Source of the DNA: Aquisalibacillus elongatus
Lineage (GTDB): Bacteria; Bacillota; Bacilli; Bacillales; Alkalibacillaceae
Assembly: GCF_003843875.1 (NCBI RefSeq)
Contig: NZ_RKRF01000010.1
Location: 1 to 64,000 of the forward strand
Reading direction: 5' to 3'
Length of the DNA: 64,000 bases
This document shows positions 42,059 to 50,838 of the stretch, piece by piece. Every line of letters begins with the position of its first letter. Within the stretch, counting starts at the first letter, position 1. The translations under genes and the position numbers were made by a program. The notes beneath the pieces are model-generated. The model did no database searches, was not told the DNA's origin, and was given only the letters and a program-made list of their open reading frames with translations.

Positions 42059-43249
42059 TTATAATACTTCTTTAATCTTCTCGATTGCCCAATCTAAGTC
42101 TTCCTTGTCAATGACAAGTGGTGGGGCGAAACGGATGACATTTTCATGGGTTTCTTTACATAATAATCCTTTTTCTTTTAATTGCTCGCAGTATGGGCGA
42201 GCTGGTTCTGTTAATTCAACACCAATGAATAATCCCTTTCCTCGTACTTCTTTAATTTTCGGATTATCAATTGATTTTAATTCATTTAACATGTGATCGC
42301 CTAATTCAAGAGAACGTTTTGCTAACTGTTCGTCTTCTAAAACTTCTAATGCAGCTACTGAAACGGCGCTCGCAAGTGGATTGCCACCAAATGTTGAGCC
42401 GTGTGAACCAGGGTTGAAAACGCCTAAGATGTCTTTGTTTGCAACGACACAAGAAATAGGGAAGACGCCACCACCTAAAGCTTTACCTAAAATAAGTACG
42501 TCTGGTTCAACATTTTCCCAATCGCACGCAAACATCTTACCTGTACGAGCGAGCCCTGCTTGAATTTCGTCTGCAATGTATAAGACGTTATTTTCTTTAC
42601 ATACTTCATATGCTTCTTTTAAGAAGCCTTCTGGTGGCATGACAATACCTGCCTCACCTTGAATCGGTTCGAAAATAAAGCCAGCCGTATTTTCTGTAAT
42701 GGCCTCTCTTAGCGCATTTACATCACCATATGGAACCGTTTTGATTCCAGGTAAAAGTGGTCCAAAGCCTCGTTGGTATTCAGACTCAGAGGATAGTGAT
42801 ACAGCGGTCATTGTACGACCATGGAAGTTACCTGTACACGCAATGATCTCAGCCTTGTTTTCTTCTACACCTTTTACATCATATGCCCAACGGCGAGCGG
42901 CTTTAATCGCTGTTTCAACAGCCTCTGCACCTGTATTCATCGGTAATGCCATTTCTTTGTTAGTCATTTTACAAATCTTTTCATACCATGGACCAAGTTG
43001 GTCATTATGAAAAGCACGTGAAGTTAAGGTCACGCGTCCAGCTTGTTCATTTAACGCTTGAATAATTTTCGGGTGACGGTGACCTTGGTTAACAGCTGAG
43101 TAAGCGCTTAACATATCGAGATAACGGTTACCTTCTGGGTCTTCAACCCAAATACCTTCTGCTTTTGATACGACAATCGGTAACGGAACATAGTTTTTAG
43201 CACCATATTTGTCCGTTTGTTCCATAATGGCTTGACTATTCTTTGTCAT
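42059..43249 (-). CDS. rocD: Ornithine-oxoacid aminotransferase RocD
   Basis: A 396-residue PLP enzyme that moves the delta-amino group of ornithine to 2-oxoglutarate and gives glutamate-5-semialdehyde, in arginine/ornithine use and proline production. Family blocks are [56 protein letters not shown] and the PLP Lys in [11 protein letters not shown]. Start at 43249 follows GGAGGG. It stands alone, with a strong promoter of its own; rocR, rocE or rocF are not nearby. The gene is complete. Confidence 0.93.
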   Translation of the reverse strand: MTKNSQAIMEQTDKYGAKNYVPLPIVVSKAEGIWVEDPEGNRYLDMLSAYSAVNQGHRHPKIIQALNEQAGRVTLTSRAFHNDQLGPWYEKICKMTNKEMALPMNTGAEAVETAIKAARRWAYDVKGVEENKAEIIACTGNFHGRTMTAVSLSSESEYQRGFGPLLPGIKTVPYGDVNALREAITENTAGFIFEPIQGEAGIVMPPEGFLKEAYEVCKENNVLYIADEIQAGLARTGKMFACDWENVEPDVLILGKALGGGVFPISCVVANKDILGVFNPGSHGSTFGGNPLASAVSVAALEVLEDEQLAKRSLELGDHMLNELKSIDNPKIKEVRGKGLFIGVELTEPARPYCEQLKEKGLLCKETHENVIRFAPPLVIDKEDLDWAIEKIKEVL

Positions 43250-43282
43250 GAAATCCCTCCATCTATGTAATCATTAACATTT

Positions 43283-43311
43283 ATTATAACCTTTTGTATG
43301 TTTTGTTTCAA
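43283..43311 (-). promoter_or_regulatory. Sigma-A-type promoter of rocD
   Basis: On the minus strand TTGAAA and TATAAT are 17 bp apart, about 35 bp before the ATG. B. subtilis rocD uses sigma-L instead; no -24/-12 element was noticed here. Confidence 0.6.
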
Positions 43312-43379
43312 AGTTGTCAACAATTTTATCGCACAAGCTTGTCTAAAAATGGTAGGATATAAGTAAAGGAGGTAGGAAA

Positions 43380-43772
43380 ATGGCAGACGTATTTTTGTAT
43401 AATACACATTTACATATTACAACTTGGGTTGTAGGAATTATCTTATTCTTTGTTGTGTTGAGCTTATTGAAGAAGTCGAAAGAGAAGCCAGCTAAAATTA
43501 CGCATATGGTGTTACGCCTATTCTATATTTTTATTATTTTAACTGGTGCTCTGTTATGGTTTAGTAATTACAGCCATGTTGGAGGAAGCTTGTTTGCTGA
43601 ATCCGTCGTTAAATCACTGGCTGGTGTATGGTTAGTAGCTGCGATGGAAATGATTTTAGTAAAGGTGAAAAAAGGGAAGTCAACATTCCTTGGTTGGCTA
43701 CAGTTTATACTAGCATTAATCCTAGTACTATCATTAGGATTTGCTCGACTACAATTAGGAATACTAATATAA
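43380..43772 (+). CDS. yisL: YisL-family (UPF0344) membrane protein
   Basis: A 130-residue protein with four membrane helices (about residues 12-30, 42-62, 74-95, 103-128). Opening YNTHLHITTWVVGIILFFVV and HMVLRLFYIFIILTGALLW match the YisL family. Function is unknown. AAGGAGG precedes the start and a terminator follows, so it is monocistronic. Confidence 0.85.
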   Translation: MADVFLYNTHLHITTWVVGIILFFVVLSLLKKSKEKPAKITHMVLRLFYIFIILTGALLWFSNYSHVGGSLFAESVVKSLAGVWLVAAMEMILVKVKKGKSTFLGWLQFILALILVLSLGFARLQLGILI

Positions 43773-43774
43773 AT

Positions 43775-43797
43775 AGTCCCTAACACAGGGGCTTTTT
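43775..43797 (+). terminator. Terminator of yisL
   Basis: AGTCCCT and AGGGGCT arms (one G-U pair) with a 5-base loop and a T-run. Confidence 0.78.
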
Positions 43798-43824
43798 ATA
43801 TGCATTGAAAGAAGGTGAGCAGCT

Positions 43825-45135
43825 ATGAGATTAAAGACTGTTGGGATATTGTTTCTTCTTTTGTTTATACCGTTAGTGGCTCAAGCTGAAGAAGATCAGA
43901 ATGTTTATTATTATATTTTAATCGACCGATTTGAAAGTGGCGAACAAAATGGAGAAGGGGTAAATGTTGATGATCCGTATGCTTTTAATGGCGGAGATTT
44001 TGCTGGAATCGAAAATAGGGTTGAACACTTAGAAACATTAGGTGTATCACATGTTATTTTGTCCCCGATTTTTGAATCTAATGATTATACAGGGTTTGAA
44101 GTATCAACTTATGAAGGAATACAGCCAACGTTTGGCAGTCAAAAAGATTTGGAAAAACTCATTAATTCATTAAATGACCATGACATTGAAGTTATATTAC
44201 ACTTCCCAATAGATCAACAGGTAGAAGAGGACGTCTTAATTGATTATATGACGCATTGGGAAGAAGAATTGCCGATCAGTGGCTATTACTTCTCAAATAC
44301 GGATGATTACGCTTTAGATTTCTGGGAACAAGTGACGTCAGCTGTAAATGGTTTCACCATTGGGGAAAGACGGGATGGTCAATTAGAAACACTATTAGAA
44401 ACTGGCTTTGATCGTGTCTTTGATCGTTCAGCGCAAGATGAAGCGGTTGAATTTTTTAAAGACATGGACCAACCGCTCGAACCGTTAATGGATGCAACAG
44501 ATTGGAAGAATGAGCAAATCATTTATTCAATGGATTTCTATGATTCAAATCGATTTACGCATATTTTTTCACAAACTAATAGTCATCAGATCACGCATTG
44601 GAAATTAGCCTTAACTTATCTTATGACGACTTCTAGTGAACCTCTGATTTATCAAGGTTCTGAGATTCCTTTAGATGGAGTTGTTGAAGATGGTTCACAC
44701 CATCAAATGATGAACTTTTTAGCTGGGGAAGACCAACTTATTCGACATATCGAGAAGATTGCTAATGCTTATGACGATTTACCGTCCTTATCAAAAGGAC
44801 AAATGGACATATTACATGCTGATGATAGCTTTTTAGTGTTTAAGAAAACATATGAAGATGAAACAACAATTGTAGCGATTAATAATAGTTCAACTCAGCA
44901 GCGGGTAAATGTAGACCTTGAATCAAACTTAGAGTTACGAGGGTTATTAGTAGACGATTTGATTCGTGAGAATGATGATGGGACATACTCAGTCGCGGCA
45001 GAACGTGAATCTTCCAATATATTTATGGTACAGGATGACACAGGTGTTTATTGGCCCTTAATTTTCATTTTCGTTGGAATCATGACGATTTTTGTTGTCT
45101 TTTCGATTCTAATGTATCGAAAAAATAAAAATTAA
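43825..45135 (+). CDS. Membrane-anchored GH13 alpha-amylase relative, probably without activity
   Basis: A 436-residue protein: signal peptide (cleavage near AQA, residue 21), a GH13-like barrel (YYYILIDRFESG, LETLGVSHVILSPIFESNDYTG, FTIGERRDG) and a C-terminal membrane helix (about residues 408-430). The catalytic regions are damaged. Region I reads VILHFPIDQQ without the usual Asn-His. Region II reads SGYYFS where the nucleophile Asp should follow (Ser 157). Glu 181 of region III is kept. Region IV has FYD for NHD. It may bind, but probably not cut, a glucan on the cell surface. Confidence 0.75.
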   Translation: MRLKTVGILFLLLFIPLVAQAEEDQNVYYYILIDRFESGEQNGEGVNVDDPYAFNGGDFAGIENRVEHLETLGVSHVILSPIFESNDYTGFEVSTYEGIQPTFGSQKDLEKLINSLNDHDIEVILHFPIDQQVEEDVLIDYMTHWEEELPISGYYFSNTDDYALDFWEQVTSAVNGFTIGERRDGQLETLLETGFDRVFDRSAQDEAVEFFKDMDQPLEPLMDATDWKNEQIIYSMDFYDSNRFTHIFSQTNSHQITHWKLALTYLMTTSSEPLIYQGSEIPLDGVVEDGSHHQMMNFLAGEDQLIRHIEKIANAYDDLPSLSKGQMDILHADDSFLVFKKTYEDETTIVAINNSSTQQRVNVDLESNLELRGLLVDDLIRENDDGTYSVAAERESSNIFMVQDDTGVYWPLIFIFVGIMTIFVVFSILMYRKNKN

Positions 45136-45142
45136 GTATTAA

Positions 45143-45186
45143 AAAGCTGTATAAAAGGGAATAACCCTTCTATACAGCTATTTTTT
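45143..45186. terminator. Bidirectional terminator between GH13-like gene and degV
   Basis: AGCTGTATAAAAGGG pairs with CCCTTCTATACAGCT with one mismatch; A-run on the left and T-run on the right. The right arm overlaps the degV stop. Confidence 0.85.
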
Positions 45187-46038
45187 GACTTGATTTAAGA
45201 AGAATAATGCAATTGTTCCAGGGCCAGCATGGGCACCAATGGCGGAACCAATTGAATGAACGATAATTTCTTTTGGTTGAACTTCTTCTTGAATCATTTC
45301 TTTTAATTTTTGAGCATTCTCTTCGTCATCCCCATGAGTAATGGCAAGTGTTTGTTCTTGAAAGTCCTCACCACGTTCTTTCATAAGGTCGACCATTCGA
45401 CGTAAAACTTTTTTAGAACCGCGAATTTTCTCTAGTGGGATTAATTTACCGTCATCAACGTGTAATAGTGGCTTGATTTTAAGTAGGCTACCGACAAAGG
45501 CCTGTGTCCGACTGACGCGGCCACCGCGATATAAGTACTCTAGGTCATCAACGGTAAAAATATGTTCCATATTGTTAACGGCATGATTAGTCGCATCTAG
45601 TATGTCCTGGACTTCTCCACCTTGACTTGCTAGCTCTGCAGCATGATAGGCGATTAGGCCGCATCCTAATGAAGCAGCTCTTGTATCAATACAATAGATA
45701 TCAGCTTCTGGATGTTCTTCTAGGATTTGTTCTCTTGCGATGGTGGCACTTTGGTAAGTCCCTGATAATTCGGAAGAAAATGCGAGATAAATAATAGGTT
45801 TACCTTGTTCAACATGCTTTTTAAATACTTGATAAAAAGAATCAGGTGTCGCTTGAGCCGTTTTCGGGCTCTTACCTTCACGCATTGAGTCGTATACTTT
45901 CTTAGGTTGAATCGTTTCACCATCTAGATAGTCTTCGTCGTCAAGATGTACAATTAAAGGTACAGCTTCTAATTGATATTGTTCTTGGATGTCTTTTGGT
46001 AAATCAGAGGCTGAATCAATTACAATTTGAACATTCAT
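45178..46038 (-). CDS. DegV-family fatty-acid-binding protein
   Basis: A 286-residue DegV protein. The two-domain fold is seen from IVIDSASDLP at the start, TAQATPDSFYQVF, the lipid-binding Ser region YLAFSSELSGTYQSA, IDTRAASLG and the C-terminal GSAIGAHAGPGTIALFF. DegV/FakB proteins present fatty acids to the kinase FakA for phosphorylation. In gene order (beside a yitT gene and a BsuPI gene) it corresponds to yitS of B. subtilis. AGGAGG precedes the start. Confidence 0.9.
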   Translation of the reverse strand: MNVQIVIDSASDLPKDIQEQYQLEAVPLIVHLDDEDYLDGETIQPKKVYDSMREGKSPKTAQATPDSFYQVFKKHVEQGKPIIYLAFSSELSGTYQSATIAREQILEEHPEADIYCIDTRAASLGCGLIAYHAAELASQGGEVQDILDATNHAVNNMEHIFTVDDLEYLYRGGRVSRTQAFVGSLLKIKPLLHVDDGKLIPLEKIRGSKKVLRRMVDLMKERGEDFQEQTLAITHGDDEENAQKLKEMIQEEVQPKEIIVHSIGSAIGAHAGPGTIALFFLNQVKK

Positions 46039-46182
46039 GGATTTCCTCCTAAAATTTAAAAATATAGTAAGATGTATATAGGAAACGGTTCGTGAAATGT
46101 GACAATTTTAAGGCTATTCTTTATATAAGTTTAAATGCGAATGTGAAAAACGTCAATGACGTATTTGTCTAGGGGGTTATTT

Positions 46183-47037
46183 ATGTTTATTTTTGAAATT
46201 AAAAGATTTTTAATTGTAATCGTTGGGGCTTTCTTTAACGCGGTATCCTTAAATCTATTTTTAATTGAAGCCAATGTCTATGCTAGTGGCTTTACCGGCG
46301 TTGCCCAAATGATGTCTAGTATCTTTCAGGACTTTTTAGATATTGATATTAGTACAGGTATATTACTGTTTTTATTAAATATTCCTGTAGCCATTTTAGG
46401 TTGGTTAAAAGTAGGAAAAGGATTTACAGTCTATAGTGCCATATCAGTTGTTGTGACGACCTTTTTCCTTGAGACGATACCACTACAGAACTTAGCTGAT
46501 GATATTTTATTAAATGCAGTTTTTGGTGGTATATTGGCTGGTTTTGGAGTTGGAATAACGTTGAAGTGGGGTGCTTCTACTGGCGGTATGGATATCGTAG
46601 CTATGGTATTAAGCCGTCTGAGGGATCGCCCGATTGGAATTTATTTTCTAGTATTAAACAGTATCATTATTTTCTTAGCAGGTTGGTTGTACGAGCCTGA
46701 AAAAGCGTTATATACACTAGTAACGTTATATGTCACAACACGTGTCATTGATGCTATTCACACACGTCATGAAAAGCTTACGGCCATGATTATCACAACT
46801 AAAGGCAACGCTGTGACAAAAGCTATTCATTCAAATATGGTACGCGGGATTACGAGTGTTCCTGCAAAAGGTGCTTTTACCAATGAGCCGCGTGAAATGC
46901 TGATGATGGTCATTACGCGTTATGAGTTATATGATTTACAAAACATAGTGAAAGAAGTTGACCCGAACGCCTTTACGAATATTGTTCAAACAACAGGTAT
47001 TTTTGGATTCTTCAGAAAAGATGATGAAAAGGTGTAA
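46183..47037 (+). CDS. yitT: YitT-family membrane protein (second copy)
   Basis: A 284-residue protein with five to six N-terminal helices and a DUF2179 C-terminal domain (NMVRGITSVPAKGAFTN, LMMVITRYELYDL). Its position next to a DegV gene and a BsuPI gene matches yitT. ATG 46183 follows AGGGGG; the longer frame from 46156 is rejected. Function is unknown. Same length as the gene at 3232-4086, suggesting old duplication. Confidence 0.87.
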   Translation: MFIFEIKRFLIVIVGAFFNAVSLNLFLIEANVYASGFTGVAQMMSSIFQDFLDIDISTGILLFLLNIPVAILGWLKVGKGFTVYSAISVVVTTFFLETIPLQNLADDILLNAVFGGILAGFGVGITLKWGASTGGMDIVAMVLSRLRDRPIGIYFLVLNSIIIFLAGWLYEPEKALYTLVTLYVTTRVIDAIHTRHEKLTAMIITTKGNAVTKAIHSNMVRGITSVPAKGAFTNEPREMLMMVITRYELYDLQNIVKEVDPNAFTNIVQTTGIFGFFRKDDEKV

Positions 47038-47091
47038 CTTTTGTCCTTTAAGTGGCGACTATATTTAAAAAGGATCAAAAGGGGTTGAACA

Positions 47092-47682
47092 ATGAAAAAA
47101 ATTATTTATTTATTGTTTGTTATATTGCTATTAACAGCTTGCGGAACCTCTGGTGGTAACGATGAAGAAGAAACTTCTCAAGGAAATCAAGGTACTGGTG
47201 AACCGATAGAGGAGGATACTGATATGAGTGAGGATCAAACATCAGGTAACGATACTGATCAAATCATCGATCAATTAGAGTTCAATGTCGCGATAGAAGA
47301 AGAGGCAGATTTATTGAGATTCAAGATGGAGTTAACGAATAACTCAGGCTCTGCAGTTGATTTATCCTTCAGTTCCGGTCAAAAGTATGAAATTACGATA
47401 CAAGACCCGGACACAAAACAAGAAGTCTATCGATATTCAGATGGACAGATGTTTACTGAAGCAATTGAGAATAAGACGATTGAGCCTAACGAGTCGTTAA
47501 CTTGGGAACAAGCTTGGGACTATACTCAAAACGGAGAAAAGGTTGAGGCAAAAGACTATCAGGCAACGGTTCAGTTAATACCAATGTCCATAAATCGAGA
47601 AGAGATTGACAAAAGTCCATTTGTAGAAGAATTAACAGTTGAAGTGGCTAACTCAGATGAACAAGCTGATAAAGACAATTAG
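47092..47682 (+). CDS. BsuPI-domain lipoprotein
   Basis: A 196-residue lipoprotein: signal peptide with LTAC lipobox (Cys near 17), an acidic Glu/Thr/Gly-rich linker (about residues 20-58), and a BsuPI-type immunoglobulin-like domain (LEFNVAIEEEADLLRFKMEL, LSFSSGQKYEITIQD, WEQAWDYTQNGEKV). The domain is named after the intracellular proteinase inhibitor of B. subtilis, whose gene ipi follows yitT there; this one is secreted and lipid-anchored instead. A terminator follows. Confidence 0.85.
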   Translation: MKKIIYLLFVILLLTACGTSGGNDEEETSQGNQGTGEPIEEDTDMSEDQTSGNDTDQIIDQLEFNVAIEEEADLLRFKMELTNNSGSAVDLSFSSGQKYEITIQDPDTKQEVYRYSDGQMFTEAIENKTIEPNESLTWEQAWDYTQNGEKVEAKDYQATVQLIPMSINREEIDKSPFVEELTVEVANSDEQADKDN

Positions 47683-47691
47683 AGGTTATAA

Positions 47692-47722
47692 AGCACTCGG
47701 CTATAAGTCGAGTGTTTTTTTA
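47692..47722 (+). terminator. Terminator of the BsuPI lipoprotein gene
   Basis: CACTCG and CGAGTG arms with a 9-base loop followed by seven T residues. Confidence 0.75.
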
Positions 47723-47888
47723 AAACGCATAAGTATAAAAAGAAATTAGTTAATGATAAATAAGAATCGGATAAGTGAAAGAAGGGAGCGCTTAATTGAC
47801 AGTAAGAAGCTCCTTTAGTGATTATAGGGAGTACTTAAATATAAATAAGAAATATTTTAATTGAAAATTAAAACGCTTATAAATTATA
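47723..47888. other. A/T-rich gap with a doubtful 22-codon frame
   Basis: Between two terminators. A TTG at 47796 with AGGGAG upstream opens a frame MTVRSSFSDYREYLNINKKY plus two residues, ending at 47864. It has no recognised family and I do not claim it as a gene. Nothing else was seen. Confidence 0.3.
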
Positions 47889-47932
47889 AAAAAGCTATCC
47901 TCCAAAATTATTTTTGGGGATAGCTTTTTTGA
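47889..47932. terminator. Bidirectional terminator beside the Nfu-domain gene
   Basis: AAGCTATCC and GGATAGCTT, extended by CCAAAA/TTTTGG, with an A-run on one side and a T-run on the other. Confidence 0.88.
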
Positions 47933-47937
47933 AGAGT

Positions 47938-48201
47938 TTAGTAACCGAAATCTTCAAATACTTTTTCGACTTTTGGGACAAGTTGATCCCATTCTGCATC
48001 AAAGGTTTTGTTTACAGTAACAAAGTTATGATAGCCAAATACATTATCAACGCCTTCAAGTTTCATTAAATCATTCAAAATGTCATGTTCACTTGTTTCA
48101 CCTTGCATAACCGAAATACTGTCGTCACCTTCGAATAGTACAAAATCGACTGTAAATTTCATTGCGTTTGGGTTAGGAGTTGCTTCTGCAATTACGCCCA
48201 T
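47938..48201 (-). CDS. Stand-alone Nfu N-terminal-domain protein
   Basis: An 87-residue protein that is only the N-terminal domain of Nfu iron-sulfur scaffolds (ATPNPNAMKFTVD, GDDSISVMQG, LMKLEGVDNVFGYHNFVTVNK). The cysteine-bearing C-terminal NifU domain is absent, so it cannot hold a cluster by itself. It may act as a partner or regulator of iron-sulfur assembly; this is inference. AGGGAGGG precedes the start. Monocistronic or cotranscribed with dat, 72 bp upstream. Confidence 0.8.
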   Translation of the reverse strand: MGVIAEATPNPNAMKFTVDFVLFEGDDSISVMQGETSEHDILNDLMKLEGVDNVFGYHNFVTVNKTFDAEWDQLVPKVEKVFEDFGY

Positions 48202-48273
48202 TTAAGATCCCTCCCTAATATTCTCTTTATTATAGTAGCATGAAATTCAAATATAAAAAAGAATTGTGTCGTA

Positions 48274-49122
48274 TTAAGTAAGACTGGTAATTCGATGGTA
48301 GTTGAAGAATTCATCTAAAAGTTGAGTAACAATCGGCCCCGGTTGCCCATTGCCAATGGGTTGTTCATCCACTTCAACAACGGATATCACTTCGGATGTT
48401 GTAGAGGAGATAAATACCTCATCAGCGTGTTTAACTTCTTCAACTGTCAAAACCGTCTCTTCAAACGGTATATTTAATTGTTCTGCTAAGTATTGAATAT
48501 ATAAACGTGTAATACCATTTAAAATATAATTGTTTGCAGGGTGCGTTTTGATCACACCATCTTTTACAATAAATACATTGGTTGAGCTTCCTTCTGTAAC
48601 ATGATTATAATCACGGTAGAAAATAGCTTCAAAAGCTCCGACATCTAAGGCATGCTGTTTGGCCATAATATTTCCTAATAAATTCAGGCTTTTAATATCA
48701 CAACGAAGCCATCTTATATCTTGATACAACGTTGCTTTTACACCGTTCTTTTGAGCTTCTAATGGTCGCGATATATTTAGTGGATAAGCTATCACTGTTG
48801 GAGTTGCTTCCTTAGGGAATGGGTGAGAGCGTGTAGCTGATCCACGCGAAATTTGTAAATAAATCCCACCATCGTGAACACCGTTTTTCTTTGCTAATTC
48901 TAACAATAAATCCTTTAGGTGATGTTGGTCTAAATTGTAGTCAATCTGAGCTTCTCTAAGGCTGTATTCTAAACGTTTCATGTGATCATCGAGTAAGAAA
49001 CATTCACCATCATAGATTCGGATTACTTCATAAACACCATCACCAAATTGATTGGCCCGATCTTCTATGTCAATTAAGCATTGATCTCGTTCGACGAACT
49101 CATTTTGCATTAGTACAATCAC
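48274..49122 (-). CDS. dat: D-amino-acid transaminase
   Basis: A 282-residue fold-type IV PLP enzyme that makes D-glutamate and other D-amino acids from D-alanine and 2-oxoacids, supplying peptidoglycan. The PLP Lys is in RWLRCDIKSLNLLGN (near residue 143), and EDRANQFGDGVYE, SRGSATRSHPFP, VTEGSSTNVF and FISSTTSEV are D-transaminase blocks. A GTG at 49122 has AAAGG at nine bases; the ATG at 49131 touches that site with no spacing, so the GTG is preferred. Length then equals that of the well-known Bacillus enzyme. Confidence 0.87.
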   Translation of the reverse strand: MIVLMQNEFVERDQCLIDIEDRANQFGDGVYEVIRIYDGECFLLDDHMKRLEYSLREAQIDYNLDQHHLKDLLLELAKKNGVHDGGIYLQISRGSATRSHPFPKEATPTVIAYPLNISRPLEAQKNGVKATLYQDIRWLRCDIKSLNLLGNIMAKQHALDVGAFEAIFYRDYNHVTEGSSTNVFIVKDGVIKTHPANNYILNGITRLYIQYLAEQLNIPFEETVLTVEEVKHADEVFISSTTSEVISVVEVDEQPIGNGQPGPIVTQLLDEFFNYHRITSLT

Positions 49123-49210
49123 AGCAGTCATCCTTTCTAAAGGTGTATATACAAATAGTATATGGAAAAATGGAATATGTAAATAATGAATAAGGGCTAA
49201 ACCCGAAATA

Positions 49211-49240
49211 TAAAAAAGAGCTTAGAAAACTAAGCTCCTT
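49211..49240 (-). terminator. Terminator of the zinc-ribbon membrane protein gene
   Basis: GAGCTTAG and CTAAGCTC arms with a 4-base loop; on the minus strand TTTTTTAT follows. Confidence 0.82.
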
Positions 49241-49257
49241 GACTGCATAAATAGGGT

Positions 49258-49917
49258 CTATGATGCAGTCTTCTCTTGATCTAACAAAAATTCCACATTA
49301 ATTTCTTGTTGATTTTTAGGTAGATTCTTTAACCAGTTATTGAGATCAAGGTCACGGTCTATAATGTGTTTATGCTCATCTTCTGTAAGGAGTTCTTTAC
49401 CTAAATCAGTAAGATCGGGCTTGGTGGTAGATATGTCTGTGGAAAAATCCACAGGATCGTTTTGTAAGACACGTCTGTAGTTTACTCCTACTTTTGAGGA
49501 AGCTTTTATCTCTGATGTATTAGGTTCCTCTATGTAATCAACGATACGGTGTGTTGTAACATTTTCTATATCTTTTACCTCAACAAGAAAAAACTGCCCT
49601 TTACCTTTTGCTACTTTAAAAATTCTCCCATCTTGGTCTTCAATCCATTCTCCTAATAATGGATCAATCTTCTCTTCAAAACGGAAAAATTCCTTAGCTA
49701 ATTCTTCGCGTTCACGCCAGTCTATTTGTAGCATTTGATCATTAACAGTTTCAGTCCCACATAAATAGCAAATATATTTATAAGGGAACACGAAAGGGAC
49801 CCAACAGATCAAAATGCCATATGGAATGAACAATAATATGATACAAACAATGACGCGTAAACCTATGGAATATGTCTTTTCAACATGATCACTTTTACAT
49901 TCTGGGCATAGATACAT
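49258..49917 (-). CDS. Zinc-ribbon membrane protein of unknown function
   Basis: A 219-residue protein not recognised. It opens with CPECKSD, then two close hydrophobic segments (about residues 18-47), then CYLCGTE, so a CxxC...CxxC zinc ribbon would bracket a membrane hairpin. The rest is acidic and soluble: a stretch like a small SH3/KOW-type barrel (WIEDQDGRIFKVAKGKGQFF) and a helical tail. AGGGGG precedes the ATG and a terminator follows. Confidence 0.6.
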   Translation of the reverse strand: MYLCPECKSDHVEKTYSIGLRVIVCIILLFIPYGILICWVPFVFPYKYICYLCGTETVNDQMLQIDWREREELAKEFFRFEEKIDPLLGEWIEDQDGRIFKVAKGKGQFFLVEVKDIENVTTHRIVDYIEEPNTSEIKASSKVGVNYRRVLQNDPVDFSTDISTTKPDLTDLGKELLTEDEHKHIIDRDLDLNNWLKNLPKNQQEINVEFLLDQEKTAS

Positions 49918-49996
49918 TATAAATTTCCCCCTTAATCAATCTAAAGACTATAATAACAAAAAATTACTATTAATTAAATTCCGAATATTAAGCAAA

Positions 49997-50030
49997 AAAA
50001 CACGTGAATTCAATTGAATTCACGTGTTAG
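49997..50030 (-). terminator. Loopless 30-bp palindrome terminating the phn operon
   Basis: The 30 bases from 49999 to 50028 are fully self-complementary: AACACGTGAATTCAA and its exact complement. On the minus strand a TTTTTTT run follows, right after phnE stops. Confidence 0.85.
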
Positions 50031-50040
50031 GTATGGCTTA

Positions 50041-50838
50041 TTAAACTAAACGTTTTCTAATCTTAGTGGAAGCAAAGTCGATAATGGAAACAACAATGAT
50101 AATACCAAATAAGATCAATCCTAGCTGTTCCCAATTTCGGTTGGCAGCGGCGATGACGATTAAAGTACCGATACCACCCGCACCAACTAGTCCAAGGATA
50201 GTCGAGGCACGTATATCGATTTCGAAACGATACAGTGCAAATGATAAAAATTCTGGTAAAACTTGAGGGAATATGGCGTAAAATAAAATTTGTAGTTTAT
50301 TAGCACCATTCGCCTCCATAGCTTCAACAACTTTCATATCAATACTTTCGATAATTTCAGCATAAAGCTTACCTAACATACCGAAAGCTGTTAAGCCAAT
50401 CGTTAAGACACCGGCAAATGGACCAGGTCCGACGGTAATAACGAATAATATCGCTAAGATCAGTTCTGGGAATGTACGGTCTAAAATTAGAATCCATTTA
50501 CCTAATGTATTCCAAATAGGTGACTTCACCATATTTTTAGCCGCCCAGAAACCAAATGGAACTGCTAATATGGCAGCAATTAAAGTTCCAGCATAAGCGA
50601 TGAAGATTGTCTCAATAATATATCCCCAAACCTTTTCAGTCTCAGCCCAGTCAGGACTAAAGAGCCTTGGTATAACACGGTCGAATTTCTCTGCTAGATT
50701 GTTAAAAATTGACCAATCAGCGCGTTCGTAAACGCCTTTAAACGCCCAAACATATATAATCCCTATCACAATAAAAATTAACCAATTTCGTAGTCTCTTT
50801 TTCTTCTGGTTTGGTTTCGGTGGTAAAATTTCGTTCAT
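50041..50838 (-). CDS. phnE: Phosphonate-type ABC transporter permease PhnE (second)
   Basis: A 265-residue permease with about six membrane helices and the EAA-type loop EAMEANGANKLQILFYAIFP. C-terminal LVGAGGIGTLIVIAA is typical of PhnE. It is related to, but not the same as, the permease encoded just upstream, whose stop codon overlaps its start by one base. The pair likely form a heterodimer. Confidence 0.88.
   Translation of the reverse strand: MNEILPPKPNQKKKRLRNWLIFIVIGIIYVWAFKGVYERADWSIFNNLAEKFDRVIPRLFSPDWAETEKVWGYIIETIFIAYAGTLIAAILAVPFGFWAAKNMVKSPIWNTLGKWILILDRTFPELILAILFVITVGPGPFAGVLTIGLTAFGMLGKLYAEIIESIDMKVVEAMEANGANKLQILFYAIFPQVLPEFLSFALYRFEIDIRASTILGLVGAGGIGTLIVIAAANRNWEQLGLILFGIIIVVSIIDFASTKIRKRLV

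Noticed and set aside
42699-43010. Plus-strand open frame of 103 codons inside rocD
   Set aside because: Antisense to well-conserved aminotransferase sequence.
47796-47864. 22-codon frame starting with TTG
   Set aside because: A ribosome-binding-like AGGGAG is present but there is no known family and the region is A/T-rich; kept only as a note.
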